A program made the position numbers and the translations under genes. A DNA stretch of 64,000 nt from Hyphomicrobiales bacterium (lineage in GTDB: Bacteria > Pseudomonadota > Alphaproteobacteria > Rhizobiales > Rhizobiaceae). Location of the stretch: NCBI GenBank assembly GCA_900467185.1, contig UBPA01000023.1:124001-188000 (forward strand). The letters are read 5' to 3'. Under the pieces are notes generated by a model. The model ran no database searches, was not told where the DNA came from, and saw nothing but the letters and a program-made list of their open reading frames with translations. Below, one piece after another: positions 7,891 through 15,977 of the stretch; the stretch's first letter is position 1, and each line of letters starts with the position of its first letter.

Positions 7891-9015
7891 ATGTCCGACA
7901 ACACCATCTCCTCCGCCGTCATCATCGGCGCCGGCATCTTCGGCGTCTCGACCGCCGTGCAGCTTCTGCGGCGCGGCGTTTCCGTGACCCTCGTCAATGA
8001 CGGCCCGGTCGCCAACGGCGCATCCGGCCGTTCGCTCTCCTGGCTGAACTCCGCCCGCATGCGCTCGAACCCCTATCACCTGCTGCGCATGGCGGGCATC
8101 GACCGCTACAGAACATTGTCGAGCCGGATCGGTCCGGTCGACTGGCTCCGCTTCGATGGCGGTCTCACCTGGGATGCGGATGACGCGACCAACGAGATCG
8201 CGGCCGCCTATGCCCATGAAGTCTCGCTCGCCTACGACGCGCAACATCTGGCACCCGGTGCGGTGGAGGCGGCGACGCCCGGCGTCGATGCCGCGGCCAT
8301 CACGGGACATGCGGCGATCTTCAATCCCGGCGAAGGCTGGGTCGATCTTCCCGCGCTGATCGGCTTGCTGCTGGCCCAGTTCGACACCCTCGGCGGTACG
8401 CTTGTCACCGGCGAAGGCAGCGCCCGCGTGATCGTCGAAAGCGGCCGCGCGGCCGGCGTCGAGACGAAGGCGGGCGTACGGCACAGCGCGGATGCCGTGC
8501 TGATCGCCACCGGCCCCGCCGTGCCGGCCATGGCTGCCGAGCTCGGTGCGACGATTGCCGACGGCACGCCGGTCGCCCTTCTTCTGACGACGAAGCCGAT
8601 CGACCATCCGCTCAAAGCCGTGCTCAACACTCCGCGCGTCGCCGTGCGCCCGGCCCCGGGCGGCGCTTTCGTCATCGATGCCGACTGGGCCGCAAACGAG
8701 GTCGTCACGCAGGCCGACGGCACCTACGCGGTGAAGGACACGACCCTATCGGGCCTTCTGGCCGAGGCGTCCAAAATCCTTTCCGGGCATCCCCGGCTGG
8801 AGCTCGCTTCCTATGCTGCCGGACGCAAACCCATTCCGGCCGATGGCGATCCGGTGCTGGGCCGGCTCCCCGGCATCCCCGGCTGCCATGTCGCCTTCAG
8901 CCACAGCGGCGCAACCCTCGGCCTCATCGTCGGCGAACTCACCGCCTACGAAATGGCAACCGGCCGACGCCACCCCCTCCTCGAAACCTTCCGCCCGGAA
9001 CGCTTCAGCGCCTAA
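7891..9015 (+). CDS. FAD-dependent oxidoreductase (DAO family)
   Basis: A 374-aa flavoenzyme of the D-amino acid / glycine / sarcosine oxidase superfamily. The dinucleotide-binding motif GAGIFG is at residues 13-18, followed by NGASGRSLSWLN, the region that contacts FAD in this family. The C-terminus has the second FAD motif RKPIPADGDPVLGRLPGIPG and ends with HSGATLGLIVGELTAYEM. It follows the transporter by 83 bp and should oxidise the imported amine or amino acid. The exact substrate cannot be read from sequence; D-amino acid, N-methyl amino acid and opine-like compounds are all possible. Confidence 0.83.
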   Translation: MSDNTISSAVIIGAGIFGVSTAVQLLRRGVSVTLVNDGPVANGASGRSLSWLNSARMRSNPYHLLRMAGIDRYRTLSSRIGPVDWLRFDGGLTWDADDATNEIAAAYAHEVSLAYDAQHLAPGAVEAATPGVDAAAITGHAAIFNPGEGWVDLPALIGLLLAQFDTLGGTLVTGEGSARVIVESGRAAGVETKAGVRHSADAVLIATGPAVPAMAAELGATIADGTPVALLLTTKPIDHPLKAVLNTPRVAVRPAPGGAFVIDADWAANEVVTQADGTYAVKDTTLSGLLAEASKILSGHPRLELASYAAGRKPIPADGDPVLGRLPGIPGCHVAFSHSGATLGLIVGELTAYEMATGRRHPLLETFRPERFSA

Positions 9016-9138
9016 CGGAAGAGGAGGAAACTGGCGAGCGACACGGCCCGCCGTTTGCGCAAGACACTGTCGATCACCCGGTACGCTCACGGCGCGCGTC
9101 AGGCCGGGGGGGCCTTCTCGCGCGCTGCGAGAGATATC

Positions 9139-9453
9139 TTATCGGGTGGTGACATGCTCGGCGCCGGCGTCCCGCAGTGCGGCCTGGGCCTTGTCGATAT
9201 CGTCGAGTGAGAGATCGACGGAGACGAGCAGCCGGCCTTCCAGTGCCGCATCCGTTCGCACGCCGTCCCCTTCCCGGTTTTCGACGTCGCCACCCGATGG
9301 CTTCGTCCCCGCGGTGTTGTCGGCCCCCGCCGCCTCCACGAAGACATCGCTGCGGTCGATGCCATATTGCTGCACGAGATGTTCGATGGCGCGATCTGCC
9401 GCCTCGCGGGTGTCGAAGGTGGCGGTAAGGGTTTTGACATTGTCGCTGGACAT
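9139..9453 (-). CDS. Small stress-protein-like hypothetical
   Basis: A 104-aa acidic cytoplasmic protein. Its opening KTLTATFDTREAADRAIEHL and ending SLDDIDKAQAALRDAGAEHV resemble the ferredoxin-like halves of the general stress protein 17M / YflT family, also present in the gene at 10085. The middle (ADNTAGTKPSGGDVENREGD) is low-complexity linker. No catalytic residues are apparent. The 284 bp to its right hold its promoter and the promoter of the next exported protein, with no other gene seen. Function is unknown; a stress role is inferred from the family and neighbour. Confidence 0.55.
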   Translation of the reverse strand: MSSDNVKTLTATFDTREAADRAIEHLVQQYGIDRSDVFVEAAGADNTAGTKPSGGDVENREGDGVRTDAALEGRLLVSVDLSLDDIDKAQAALRDAGAEHVTTR

Positions 9454-9737
9454 GCATCGTCTCCTGTTGCGTCCGGGGGAACGACGGGATGCGCCGGTGG
9501 TTCCCGCGCAGCGGTGGGAATGCCGCCTGCGTGCCGCTCTTCGCGCTGGTGCCGATAGACTACATCGGTTGCCTTCTCATGTTCACGCATGGTCATCACA
9601 CCACGACGACATGTCCTGCGAGATAGATGCGCAATCTCTTAAGTAAATTCAACAGTCGAAAGCGACGGAACATTCGGCATGGGAAAGGGTTTTCGATCCG
9701 AGACCTGAAACATGGTCTGGGAATAAAGGACCAACAC

Positions 9738-10055
9738 ATGAAAAAGCTTTTCCTCGCCACGGCTATTCTTGCCGCATCCGCGTTCGGCGTCAGCGCCCAG
9801 ACGACACCGGCACCGTCGGCAAATGGCGACACGCCGGCCGTCGCGACCCCTGAAAGCGGCAATGCCACGGCACCGGTCGAAGGTGCGAACTCGTTCACCG
9901 AAGCCCAGGCCAAGGAACGCATCGAGGCGGCCGGCTATACAGAACTCGACGGCCTGATGCTTGACGACAAGGGCATCTGGCAGGCGAAGGCCATGAAGGA
10001 CGGAAAATCGGCAGCGGTTTCCATGGACTATCAGGGCAACATCGTCTCGAAATAA
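9738..10055 (+). CDS. Small exported protein with PepSY-like C-terminus
   Basis: A 105-aa protein with a signal peptide of about 20 residues (MKKLFLATAILAASAFGVSA then QTTPAPSA). A Pro/Ala/Thr-rich linker follows, then a compact domain FTEAQAKERIEAAGYTELDG and IWQAKAMKDGKSAAVSMDYQ that resembles a single PepSY-like repeat. Periplasmic location is expected. It sits 29 bp upstream of the stress protein at 10085, so they may share a transcript. No function can be assigned. Confidence 0.6.
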   Translation: MKKLFLATAILAASAFGVSAQTTPAPSANGDTPAVATPESGNATAPVEGANSFTEAQAKERIEAAGYTELDGLMLDDKGIWQAKAMKDGKSAAVSMDYQGNIVSK

Positions 10056-10084
10056 CAGGCGCTTCGCGCTGGAAGGTACCTATC

Positions 10085-10696
10085 ATGAAGACCGTTACAG
10101 GACTGTTCGACGACTATAGCGATGCAAGTGCCGCCGTGAGCGCACTGGAAGCCCGCGGCATCCATTCCGACAATATCAGCATCGTTTCCAACAATGCCGA
10201 TGGCCGTTACAAGGATGGCGACCATGACAGCAATGCGGCCGAGGGTGCGGGAACCGGCGCCGGCATCGGTGCCGTGGTCGGCGGCGCCGGCGGCCTGCTC
10301 ACAGGTCTCGGCATCATGGCCATCCCCGGCGTCGGCCCCGTGGTCGCGGCCGGCTGGCTTGCGGCAACGGCGCTCGGCGCAGTGGCAGGTGCCGCAGCTG
10401 GCGGCGCAACAGGCGGCCTGATCGGCGCACTGACCTCGTCGGGCGTCGATGAAGAGCATGCCCATGTCTACGCCGAAGGCGTGCGGCGCGGTGGCACGCT
10501 CGTCACGGCCAAGGTCGATGACGCGCTCCATGCAGAGGCGGAAGCCATCCTCAAGAAGTCGAACTGGGTTGATCCCGTCGAGCGCCGCAACGCCTATTCC
10601 GAGCAGGGCTGGACGAAGTTTGACGACACGGCAGCGCCTTATGGCGCGACCGAGGTCGAGGAAGAGCGCGCGCGCTATCCGCGTCGCACTCTGTAA
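10085..10696 (+). CDS. General stress protein 17M-like protein with glycine-rich membrane segment
   Basis: A 203-aa protein. Residues 1-40 form the YflT/general-stress-17M fold (KTVTGLFDDYSDASAAVSAL). The centre is a glycine/alanine-rich hydrophobic stretch (about 55-120, with repeated GAGIGAVVGGAGG-like motifs) that may enter or span the membrane. A second small domain follows (HVYAEGVRRGGTLVTAKVDD). The family is induced by salt, heat and oxidative stress in many bacteria, but its mechanism is unknown. A hairpin terminator lies 22 bp after the stop. Confidence 0.7.
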   Translation: MKTVTGLFDDYSDASAAVSALEARGIHSDNISIVSNNADGRYKDGDHDSNAAEGAGTGAGIGAVVGGAGGLLTGLGIMAIPGVGPVVAAGWLAATALGAVAGAAAGGATGGLIGALTSSGVDEEHAHVYAEGVRRGGTLVTAKVDDALHAEAEAILKKSNWVDPVERRNAYSEQGWTKFDDTAAPYGATEVEEERARYPRRTL

Positions 10697-10718
10697 TCAG
10701 GCGATAGTTCGTCAAGGC

Positions 10719-10744
10719 AAAGGGCTGGAGCAATCCGGCCCTTT
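10719..10744 (+). terminator. Rho-independent-type hairpin
   Basis: AAAGGGCTGGA at 10719-10729 pairs with TCCGGCCCTTT at 10734-10744 around a GCAA tetraloop, with one G-U pair. It follows the stress protein gene directly. Confidence 0.6.
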
Positions 10745-10924
10745 CGCCATGCGTTGTTTACCACGGCAGCGCCCCGGGCCCGACCGGCGCGCGCGATTCT
10801 CGCGGCGACGCCTTGCGTTCGCCGGGTTCGCTGTCTATCTCATGTCCACCACCAAAAAGCTCGAGGCTCATGCTCGCTTTGCGAGATCTTGACCCTGCGC
10901 GCATGTCTCCCGAAGGATAATGCC

Positions 10925-11068
10925 TTGACCACGATCGAAAAACCGTACGAACCCGTCGCCTTTGCCAAGAAACACCGGATCTCCGTGGAAGACGCCACCG
11001 CCATTCTGAAGCAGGCCGACGGAAACAAGAAGCTTGCAGACAAGGAAGGCCGCCGCGTCGCCGTCTGA
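10925..11068 (+). CDS. 47-aa small protein (TTG start)
   Basis: A short gene encoding a basic soluble 47-aa protein, KHRISVEDATAILKQADGNK being its central helix pair. The pattern (helix, SVEDA, helix, KKLADKEGRR) recalls the small DUF3606-like proteins common in rhizobia, but the match is weak. No ATG fits; the TTG at 10925 has GAAGGAT about 8 nt upstream, which decides the start. The 176 bp downstream hold nothing recognisable. Confidence 0.45.
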   Translation: MTTIEKPYEPVAFAKKHRISVEDATAILKQADGNKKLADKEGRRVAV

Positions 11069-11244
11069 GCGGCCGACGCCTTCCAGACGACCGTGAGCGT
11101 CGCGTTCGCGGCCAAGCCCTCTCGCCCATGACCATCGTGGGTGACAGTGGAATCCCGCGCGGACCGGGAGATCCCGCCGCGCCCTGCCGCTGCCACAAAA
11201 CCGACCCGTCCCCGCGCTAGCGATCTCCCCGCAACGAGGAATCG

Positions 11245-11595
11245 ATGATGCGCCTGCCCATGCTAAACCTGCCCCTTCTCAGCCTGCCTTTGCTGACCCT
11301 TCCCCTCCTGATGACGGCACCCTTCGCCCATGCGTCGTCCGACGACGCCTGGACGAAACTGAACCTCACCGTTGCGCAAACCTGTGCGGCGGCGAGCGGG
11401 CTGAAGCATGCGCATGTCTCCGAGATCGTCGCTTTCGACGATACGCTCGGCAAGGTGGCGACGCTGGTCAGCGGCGTCTTTCCGCAAAAGGCGCTGAAGG
11501 GCGCACATGGCAAGATGCTCTGCATCTTCGACAAGACCTCAGGCAAGGCCTGGATCGACGAGGCCAAGGGCTGGAGTGCGCCCGACCTGCGCTGA
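11245..11595 (+). CDS. Small exported hypothetical protein
   Basis: A 116-aa protein with an unusual signal peptide made of repeated Leu-Pro-Leu-Leu units (NLPLL, SLPLL, TLPLL), then a typical cleavage region PFAHASSDDA. The mature ~85 residues contain two cysteines (TCAAASGLK and KMLCIFDK) that could form a disulfide, and end with AWIDEAKGWSAPDL. No family is recognised. The next gene is another small secreted protein with two cysteines, so the pair may act together in the periplasm. Confidence 0.55.
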   Translation: MMRLPMLNLPLLSLPLLTLPLLMTAPFAHASSDDAWTKLNLTVAQTCAAASGLKHAHVSEIVAFDDTLGKVATLVSGVFPQKALKGAHGKMLCIFDKTSGKAWIDEAKGWSAPDLR

Positions 11596-11691
11596 TCGCC
11601 GAAACGCGAGCCGGAACCTGACCGGAACGATGCGCACGGGCGCGATCCCGAAACCCGTGCCGCAAGACCTCAACAACAGAAGGATCACCCC

Positions 11692-12072
11692 ATGAAAGCT
11701 GTTACCCTGTCGCTTGCCGCCCTCGCATCTCTCGGCCTGTCCGCGGCGTCCCAAGCGGCCGACCAGGATTTCACGCTGACCTACCATGTCGAGCGTCTTC
11801 CCGCGGCAAAGCTCAGCATCGAGACCTGCGGCAGCGTCGTTTCCGGCATTGCGCAGAGCGCGGGCCTGAGCGCCGCGCTCCAGAGCTTTCCGGGCCAGCT
11901 CGTCACCGTGCAGGGCGGCACCTCCGGCAGCGGCGCCTTCGTCGTGCAGTGCATCGCGGTCGATGCGACGACGGTAGCTGTGGTGCAGGGGTTCGATTAC
12001 CGGAGCACGAAGGGTCCGCTGGGCGACGCGGCAGACCAGATGATCGCCGCCGTAAAGGCGCAGGCGCAGTAG
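11692..12072 (+). CDS. Small exported hypothetical protein (DUF6180-like)
   Basis: A 126-aa protein with a clear signal peptide (MKAVTLSLAALASLGLSAAS then QAADQDFTL). The mature part alternates strands and a helix (TYHVERLPAAKLSIETCGSV; VTVQGGTSGSGAFVVQCIAV) with two cysteines likely to be disulfide-bonded. The layout resembles a rhizobial family of uncharacterised periplasmic proteins that I tentatively associate with DUF6180. It is convergent with the ArsR regulator at 12120. Function unknown. Confidence 0.55.
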   Translation: MKAVTLSLAALASLGLSAASQAADQDFTLTYHVERLPAAKLSIETCGSVVSGIAQSAGLSAALQSFPGQLVTVQGGTSGSGAFVVQCIAVDATTVAVVQGFDYRSTKGPLGDAADQMIAAVKAQAQ

Positions 12073-12119
12073 CGCGCTAGGGTCTTTTCAAGGTCCTTCC
12101 CAGAACCGAAAATGCCGCC

Positions 12120-12452
12120 TCATGCCGTCCCGTCGGATGTGTCGGCGAGCACGCAGGCGAGCAGGCCCGGAAAGCGGGCCTCGAGATCGTCCCGACGCAG
12201 GGTCAGCCGCCGTCCCCGGCCGGCGGCCGCGTTGTGGATGATGCCCGCCTCGCGCAGCACCTTCATGAGGTGCGACTTGGTCGATTTCGGCGTCGCGGCG
12301 TCGGAAAGATGGCACCGGGCCATGTCCAGTGGGCCGGCAGCGAGCTGCCGCACGATCGCCAGCCGCTCGGGATCGCTGAGCGCGAAGAGCACCTGCGTCA
12401 GTTTGAGGTCGCTTCGGTCGGGATGCGGGAGGGGCGCGATATCGGACGTCAT
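12120..12452 (-). CDS. ArsR-type winged-helix regulator
   Basis: A 110-aa dimeric winged-helix repressor. The core reads FALSDPERLAIVRQLAAGPL (helices 1-3), then ATPKSTKSHLMKVLREAGII (recognition helix) and the wing GRGRRLTLRRDDLEARFPGL. It has only one cysteine (MARCHLS) and no metal-binding pair, so it probably senses an organic ligand or redox state, not arsenic. It is divergent from an MFS transporter, with two near-identical palindromes between them, one abutting its own start codon. That fits autorepression and control of the transporter. Confidence 0.85.
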   Translation of the reverse strand: MTSDIAPLPHPDRSDLKLTQVLFALSDPERLAIVRQLAAGPLDMARCHLSDAATPKSTKSHLMKVLREAGIIHNAAAGRGRRLTLRRDDLEARFPGLLACVLADTSDGTA

Positions 12453-12472
12453 GGTTCGAATTTAGTTGAACC
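12453..12472. promoter_or_regulatory. ArsR operator, copy 1
   Basis: GTTCGA-N6-TTGAAC at 12454-12471 (flanked to GGTTC...GAACC) begins one base after the regulator's start codon. It differs at one position from the perfect copy 45 bp away. Confidence 0.65.
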
Positions 12473-12497
12473 AATGCCGCTTTGCCAGTAGAGATGC

Positions 12498-12515
12498 GTT
12501 CGAAAAATCTCGAAC
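12498..12515. promoter_or_regulatory. ArsR operator, copy 2 (perfect palindrome)
   Basis: GTTCGA-N6-TCGAAC is a perfect inverted repeat 14 bp before the MFS transporter start codon, where bound repressor would block transcription or translation initiation. Same half-site and spacing as copy 1. Confidence 0.7.
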
Positions 12516-12528
12516 CGTCAGAGGCCTC

Positions 12529-13725
12529 ATGACCGACGTGCTGCGCGAGACGCCGGCAGGGACGCGCGCCGGATTCCGCATCACCCTTGCCGGCATGGCG
12601 GTGATGATGGCCGGCGCCAGCGCCCCCTCGCCGTTTTACCCCACGCTCCAGCAGGAGATCGGTTTTATGTCGATGACGCTCACCGCGGTCTTCGCGGTGT
12701 ACACCGTCACGCTGCTGGCGGCGCTGCTCGTCATGGGGTCGCTGTCCGATCACGTCGGCCGGCGGCCGGTCATTTCGGCGGGCTTCGCCCTGATGGCGTT
12801 CAGCCTTTTTCTGTTCTGGCACGCTGAGGACGTCGGCAGCCTTGTCGTCGCGCGCTTCCTGCAGGGCATTGCCGCAGGCCTGCTCCTGTCGACGCTGTCG
12901 GCCGCCGTCGTCGATTTCGAGCCGAGAGACAGGCCCGGCAGCGCCTCGGTCTGGAATTCCGTCGTGCCGCTCAGCGGGCTGGCCGTGGGGGCGCTGGTCG
13001 CCGGGCTGCTGATGGATGCGACGTCGGGGGCCAAGGCAAGCGTCTTTGGCGCGCTGGTCGCCGGCTCCGCGCTCTTTGCCGGCCTCATCTGGTGCGTGCC
13101 GGAAACCGCGCCGCGCCATGAGGGCGTGTGGGCGTCGCTGCGCCCGCGCATCGGTGTGCCGGCAACCGCGGCCACGGCCTTCTGGCGCAGCGCACCGGCC
13201 GTCATCGCCGGCTGGGCCACCGGCGGACTTTATCTGGCGCTGGGCGCGCCGCTGGTGCGCCACGTCTTCGGCGCGCAGGACCATACGAGGCAGGCGATCG
13301 TCATCGTCATCCTCTGCGGTGCGGGTGCGGCCGCCTGCTATGTCGCGCGTGGCCGCTCGTCGCGCAGCGTCACGCTGTTCGGCACCTCCGCGCTCGCGCT
13401 CGGCACCACGCTCACGCTCGCCGCGATGGTCTGGACGTCCCTCCCCGCCTATCTCCTAGCCCTCGTCGTCGCCGGGGCCGGCTTCGGCACCTGCTTCTAC
13501 GGCGTCCTGCGCTCCGTCGTGCCGGTCGTGCGCCCGCAGGAGCGCGGCGAGCTCTTCGCCGCCCTCTTCACGCTCAGCTATCTCGCCTTCGGCCTGCCGA
13601 CCCTTCTGGCGGGCGTCGCCATCGGTGCCTTCGGTCTCGCCCCCACGGTCCTCGTCTATGGCGGGCTCATCGTGCTGTTCTCATTCGTCGCGGGGCTGCT
13701 GCGGCGGTTCGGTACGCGGGACTGA
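12529..13725 (+). CDS. MFS transporter (drug/metabolite exporter type)
   Basis: A 398-aa inner-membrane protein with about 12 hydrophobic helices. The family motif between helices 2 and 3 is GSLSDHVGRRPVISAGFALM, and ARFLQGIAAGLLLSTLSAAV is helix 4/5. The N-terminus TLAGMAVMMAGASAPSPFYP is typical of a DHA1-type exporter subgroup common in Proteobacteria. Substrate unknown. The chosen ATG lies just after the perfect palindrome; an upstream ATG at 12466 would put that operator inside the coding region and is less likely. Expression is probably induced when the divergent ArsR regulator releases. Confidence 0.85.
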   Translation: MTDVLRETPAGTRAGFRITLAGMAVMMAGASAPSPFYPTLQQEIGFMSMTLTAVFAVYTVTLLAALLVMGSLSDHVGRRPVISAGFALMAFSLFLFWHAEDVGSLVVARFLQGIAAGLLLSTLSAAVVDFEPRDRPGSASVWNSVVPLSGLAVGALVAGLLMDATSGAKASVFGALVAGSALFAGLIWCVPETAPRHEGVWASLRPRIGVPATAATAFWRSAPAVIAGWATGGLYLALGAPLVRHVFGAQDHTRQAIVIVILCGAGAAACYVARGRSSRSVTLFGTSALALGTTLTLAAMVWTSLPAYLLALVVAGAGFGTCFYGVLRSVVPVVRPQERGELFAALFTLSYLAFGLPTLLAGVAIGAFGLAPTVLVYGGLIVLFSFVAGLLRRFGTRD

Positions 13726-13858
13726 GCCCGTCGCGGCGGCCGTCGCGCCTGTGGGCGCCGATGTCGTGACCGCACTGGCCTTCGCCCTATCCGGGGCGTA
13801 GAGAGGAACACACCCACCCGAACGCCCGCATCACCGCGCCGGCACGGATACCCGGTCG

Positions 13859-14749
13859 ATGATGACACAGAAGACACGCGGCTACCTTTACGTTCTCCTC
13901 GCCGTGACGATTTTTGCAGGGCAGGATGCCTTCTCCAAGCTGCTCGGGGAAAAATACCCGCCGATCATGGTCGTCATGGTCCGCTTCTGGGCCTTCGCCG
14001 TGTTCGTCATGATCATGGCCGCCTTTGCGCCGGGCGGGCTGCGGCGCGCCTTCGTCACGCGGCGGCCGGTTCTGCAGGCGTTTCGCGGCGTGCTGCTGGT
14101 CGGCGAGGTCGTCATCGTCGTCTTTGCCTTCGTCACGGCGGGCCTCGCCATGAGCCAGTCCATCCTGCAGGCGACGCCGCTGATCGTGACGGTGCTGTCC
14201 GTGCCGCTGCTCGGCGAGAAGGTCGGCTGGCGGCGCGGCCTTGCGGTGGTCGCGGGCCTCCTCGGCGTGCTCGTCATTATCGATCCGCTGTCGGTCGCGT
14301 TCGATCTTCGCCTGCTCGTTCCGCTCGTCGCCGCCTTCATGTACGGCTTCTACAGCATCGCGACACGCGCGGTCAGCCGGAGCGATTCCGCCATGACGAG
14401 CGTTCTGTATGCCGGCGTCTTCGGCGCGCTGGCGGCAACCCTCGTCGGCCCGTTCTACTGGACGCCGATCGCCCCGGCCGACTGGCCGGCCATGATCGCG
14501 CTCTGCATCTGCGGTGCCACCAGCCATTATTTTCTCATCAAGGCCTATGGCCTGCTGACGGCCGTCGAGGTGCAGCCGCTGACCTACCTGCAGCTCGTCC
14601 TCAGCGGCGGTGTCGCGGTCCTGTTCTTCGGCGAAACGGTGACGGTCAACATGATCATCGGCGCCCTCATCGTCGTCGGCGCCGGGCTTTTCACCGTCTG
14701 GCGCGAGCACCGGGTCGGCCTGCGGCAAGAGCCCGCAGCAGACATCTAG
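13859..14749 (+). CDS. EamA/DMT superfamily transporter
   Basis: A 296-aa inner-membrane protein with ten predicted helices in two EamA halves. Clear markers are the first-half ending SQSILQATPLIVTVLSVPLLGEK (positively gated loop) and the second-half YLQLVLSGGVAVLFFGETVT with IIGALIVVGAG. These proteins move metabolites, amino acids or drugs; the substrate is not predictable. Its stop codon lies inside a palindromic repeat shared with the convergent TetR gene. Confidence 0.82.
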   Translation: MMTQKTRGYLYVLLAVTIFAGQDAFSKLLGEKYPPIMVVMVRFWAFAVFVMIMAAFAPGGLRRAFVTRRPVLQAFRGVLLVGEVVIVVFAFVTAGLAMSQSILQATPLIVTVLSVPLLGEKVGWRRGLAVVAGLLGVLVIIDPLSVAFDLRLLVPLVAAFMYGFYSIATRAVSRSDSAMTSVLYAGVFGALAATLVGPFYWTPIAPADWPAMIALCICGATSHYFLIKAYGLLTAVEVQPLTYLQLVLSGGVAVLFFGETVTVNMIIGALIVVGAGLFTVWREHRVGLRQEPAADI

Positions 14750-14797
14750 AGCCTGCCGACACCGAAGCGATGTCGCATCGGCTGGACATGCTCTAGC
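14744..14797. repeat. Rhizobial-type intergenic palindrome (RIME-like)
   Basis: The region between two convergent genes starts with CTAGAGC and ends with GGACATGCTCTAG, with GCCGA/CGATG...CATCGGC complementarity inside. CTAGAGCATGTCC is typical of short palindromic repeats scattered in Rhizobiaceae genomes. Both flanking stop codons (TAG of the EamA gene, TAG of the TetR gene) are formed by its ends. It could also serve as a two-way terminator. Confidence 0.5.
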
Positions 14798-15386
14798 GCG
14801 GCGCGGCCAGAAGCCCGCTCGCCAGCGCCCGGAAGGCCTCGATCGCGTTGGGCAGCACGCGCGCCGCATCGTCGCTGGCGGCGACCCAGAGGGCCGCGTT
14901 CAGGGCCGCGCCGCTGAGGAGCCGGGCGGCCGCCTCCGGATCGACCGGCTTGACGATACCGTCGCCGATCAGCCGCTCGATCGCGCGCTGCGTCACCTGC
15001 AGGCAGCTGTCCTGGCTCGGCCATTTCGACGGGTCGCCCAGCACCGCCGGCCCGTCGAGAAGCACGATGCGCTGCACGTCGGGGTCGAGCGACATCTCGA
15101 TATAGGCCGTTCCCTCCGCCAGAAGGCCCGCCCATTCATTGTCCATGCCGGCACCGATCGCCTGCGCACGCGCCGCCATCTCGCCGTCGATCTGATCCAC
15201 GACGGCGGCCAGCAGCCCCTTCTTGTCGCCGAAATTGTGGTAGAGCGCGCCCCGCGTCAGCCCCACCTCCGCCGTCAGCTCGTCCATGGAAGCCGCCGCA
15301 TAGCCCTTGTCGGCAAAGGCCCGCCGGCCGGCCGCGATCAGCTTGACCCGGTTTTCCTCCATTGTCTGCGCCCGTGGTCTCGCCAT
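14793..15386 (-). CDS. TetR/AcrR family transcriptional regulator
   Basis: A 197-aa repressor. The N-terminal helix-turn-helix is RRAFADKGYAAASMDELTAE with recognition helix LTRGALYHNFGDKKGLLAAV; the C-terminal ligand domain includes RIVLLDGPAVLGDPSKWPSQ, frequent in a TetR subgroup that controls detoxification genes. The start at 15386 is set by GAGGGCGAG just upstream and by family length. Three identical-half palindromes (ATACG-N3-CGTAT) lie between it and the divergent RidA-like gene. Confidence 0.87.
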   Translation of the reverse strand: MARPRAQTMEENRVKLIAAGRRAFADKGYAAASMDELTAEVGLTRGALYHNFGDKKGLLAAVVDQIDGEMAARAQAIGAGMDNEWAGLLAEGTAYIEMSLDPDVQRIVLLDGPAVLGDPSKWPSQDSCLQVTQRAIERLIGDGIVKPVDPEAAARLLSGAALNAALWVAASDDAARVLPNAIEAFRALASGLLAAPR

Positions 15387-15403
15387 CTCGCCCTCCTTTT
15401 CAC

Positions 15404-15469
15404 ATACGATGCGTATCTTGAATTGACATACGCGCCGTATGCGACTATCTCTCTGCATACGCACCGTAT
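15404..15469. promoter_or_regulatory. Three TetR-type operators
   Basis: ATACG-N3-CGTAT occurs three times: 15404-15416, 15428-15440 (extended to CATACG...CGTATG) and 15457-15469. Centres are 24 and 29 bp apart. They fill the region between the divergent TetR and RidA-like genes, so they very probably bind that repressor. Confidence 0.75.
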
Positions 15470-15522
15470 CTGAAAGCCGGCGCGACCGGAAGCCGGCCGC
15501 CGCAACCCTTAAGGATCCCGCC

Positions 15523-15912
15523 ATGACCGCACGCCAGGCCATCATGCCCGCAGACCGCCATGCGCTCTATGAAAAGCACGGCTACTCCGCCGCCATCCGC
15601 TCCGGCGAGCTTCTGTTCGTCTCCGGCCAGGTCGGCAGCCGCCCGGACGGCTCGCCCGAGCCCGACTTCGCCGCCCAGGTCGAACGCGCCTTCGACAATC
15701 TGAAGGCGACGCTGGCTGCTGCCGGCTGCACGCTGGACGACGTGCTGGACGTGACGACGTTCCACACCGATCCCGAACGCCAGTTCGACACCGTCCTGCC
15801 GATCAAGGCGCGGCATTTCGACACGAAACCCTACCCCGCCTGGACCGCCCTCGGCGTCACCTGGCTTTCCGGCTTCGACTTCGAAATCAAGGTGATCGCC
15901 CGCATTCCCTGA
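15523..15912 (+). CDS. RidA/YjgF/UK114 family protein
   Basis: A 129-aa cytoplasmic trimeric protein. RidA relatives hydrolyse reactive enamine/imine intermediates or bind small ligands. Family features seen: YSAAIRSGELLFVSGQVG near the N-terminus, NLKATLAAAGCTLDDVLDVT in the middle and the C-terminal PAWTALGVTWLSGFDFEIKV. The catalytic Arg of canonical RidA (normally in a SRACV-like loop) is not present; the corresponding segment is PAWTALG, so it may belong to a non-canonical Rid subfamily. Probably controlled by the divergent TetR. AAGGA lies 7 nt before the ATG. Confidence 0.82.
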   Translation: MTARQAIMPADRHALYEKHGYSAAIRSGELLFVSGQVGSRPDGSPEPDFAAQVERAFDNLKATLAAAGCTLDDVLDVTTFHTDPERQFDTVLPIKARHFDTKPYPAWTALGVTWLSGFDFEIKVIARIP

Positions 15913-15928
15913 GCCGCAGAATGCGCAA

Positions 15929-15960
15929 GAGCCGGCGCCCGTCGCAACGGGCGCCGGCTC
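15929..15960. terminator. Bidirectional terminator hairpin
   Basis: GAGCCGGCGCCCGT pairs perfectly with ACGGGCGCCGGCTC around CGCA. It lies between convergent genes (RidA-like and SDR) and can terminate both. Confidence 0.75.
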
Positions 15961-15977
15961 TTAAAGCCTTCGGCGCG

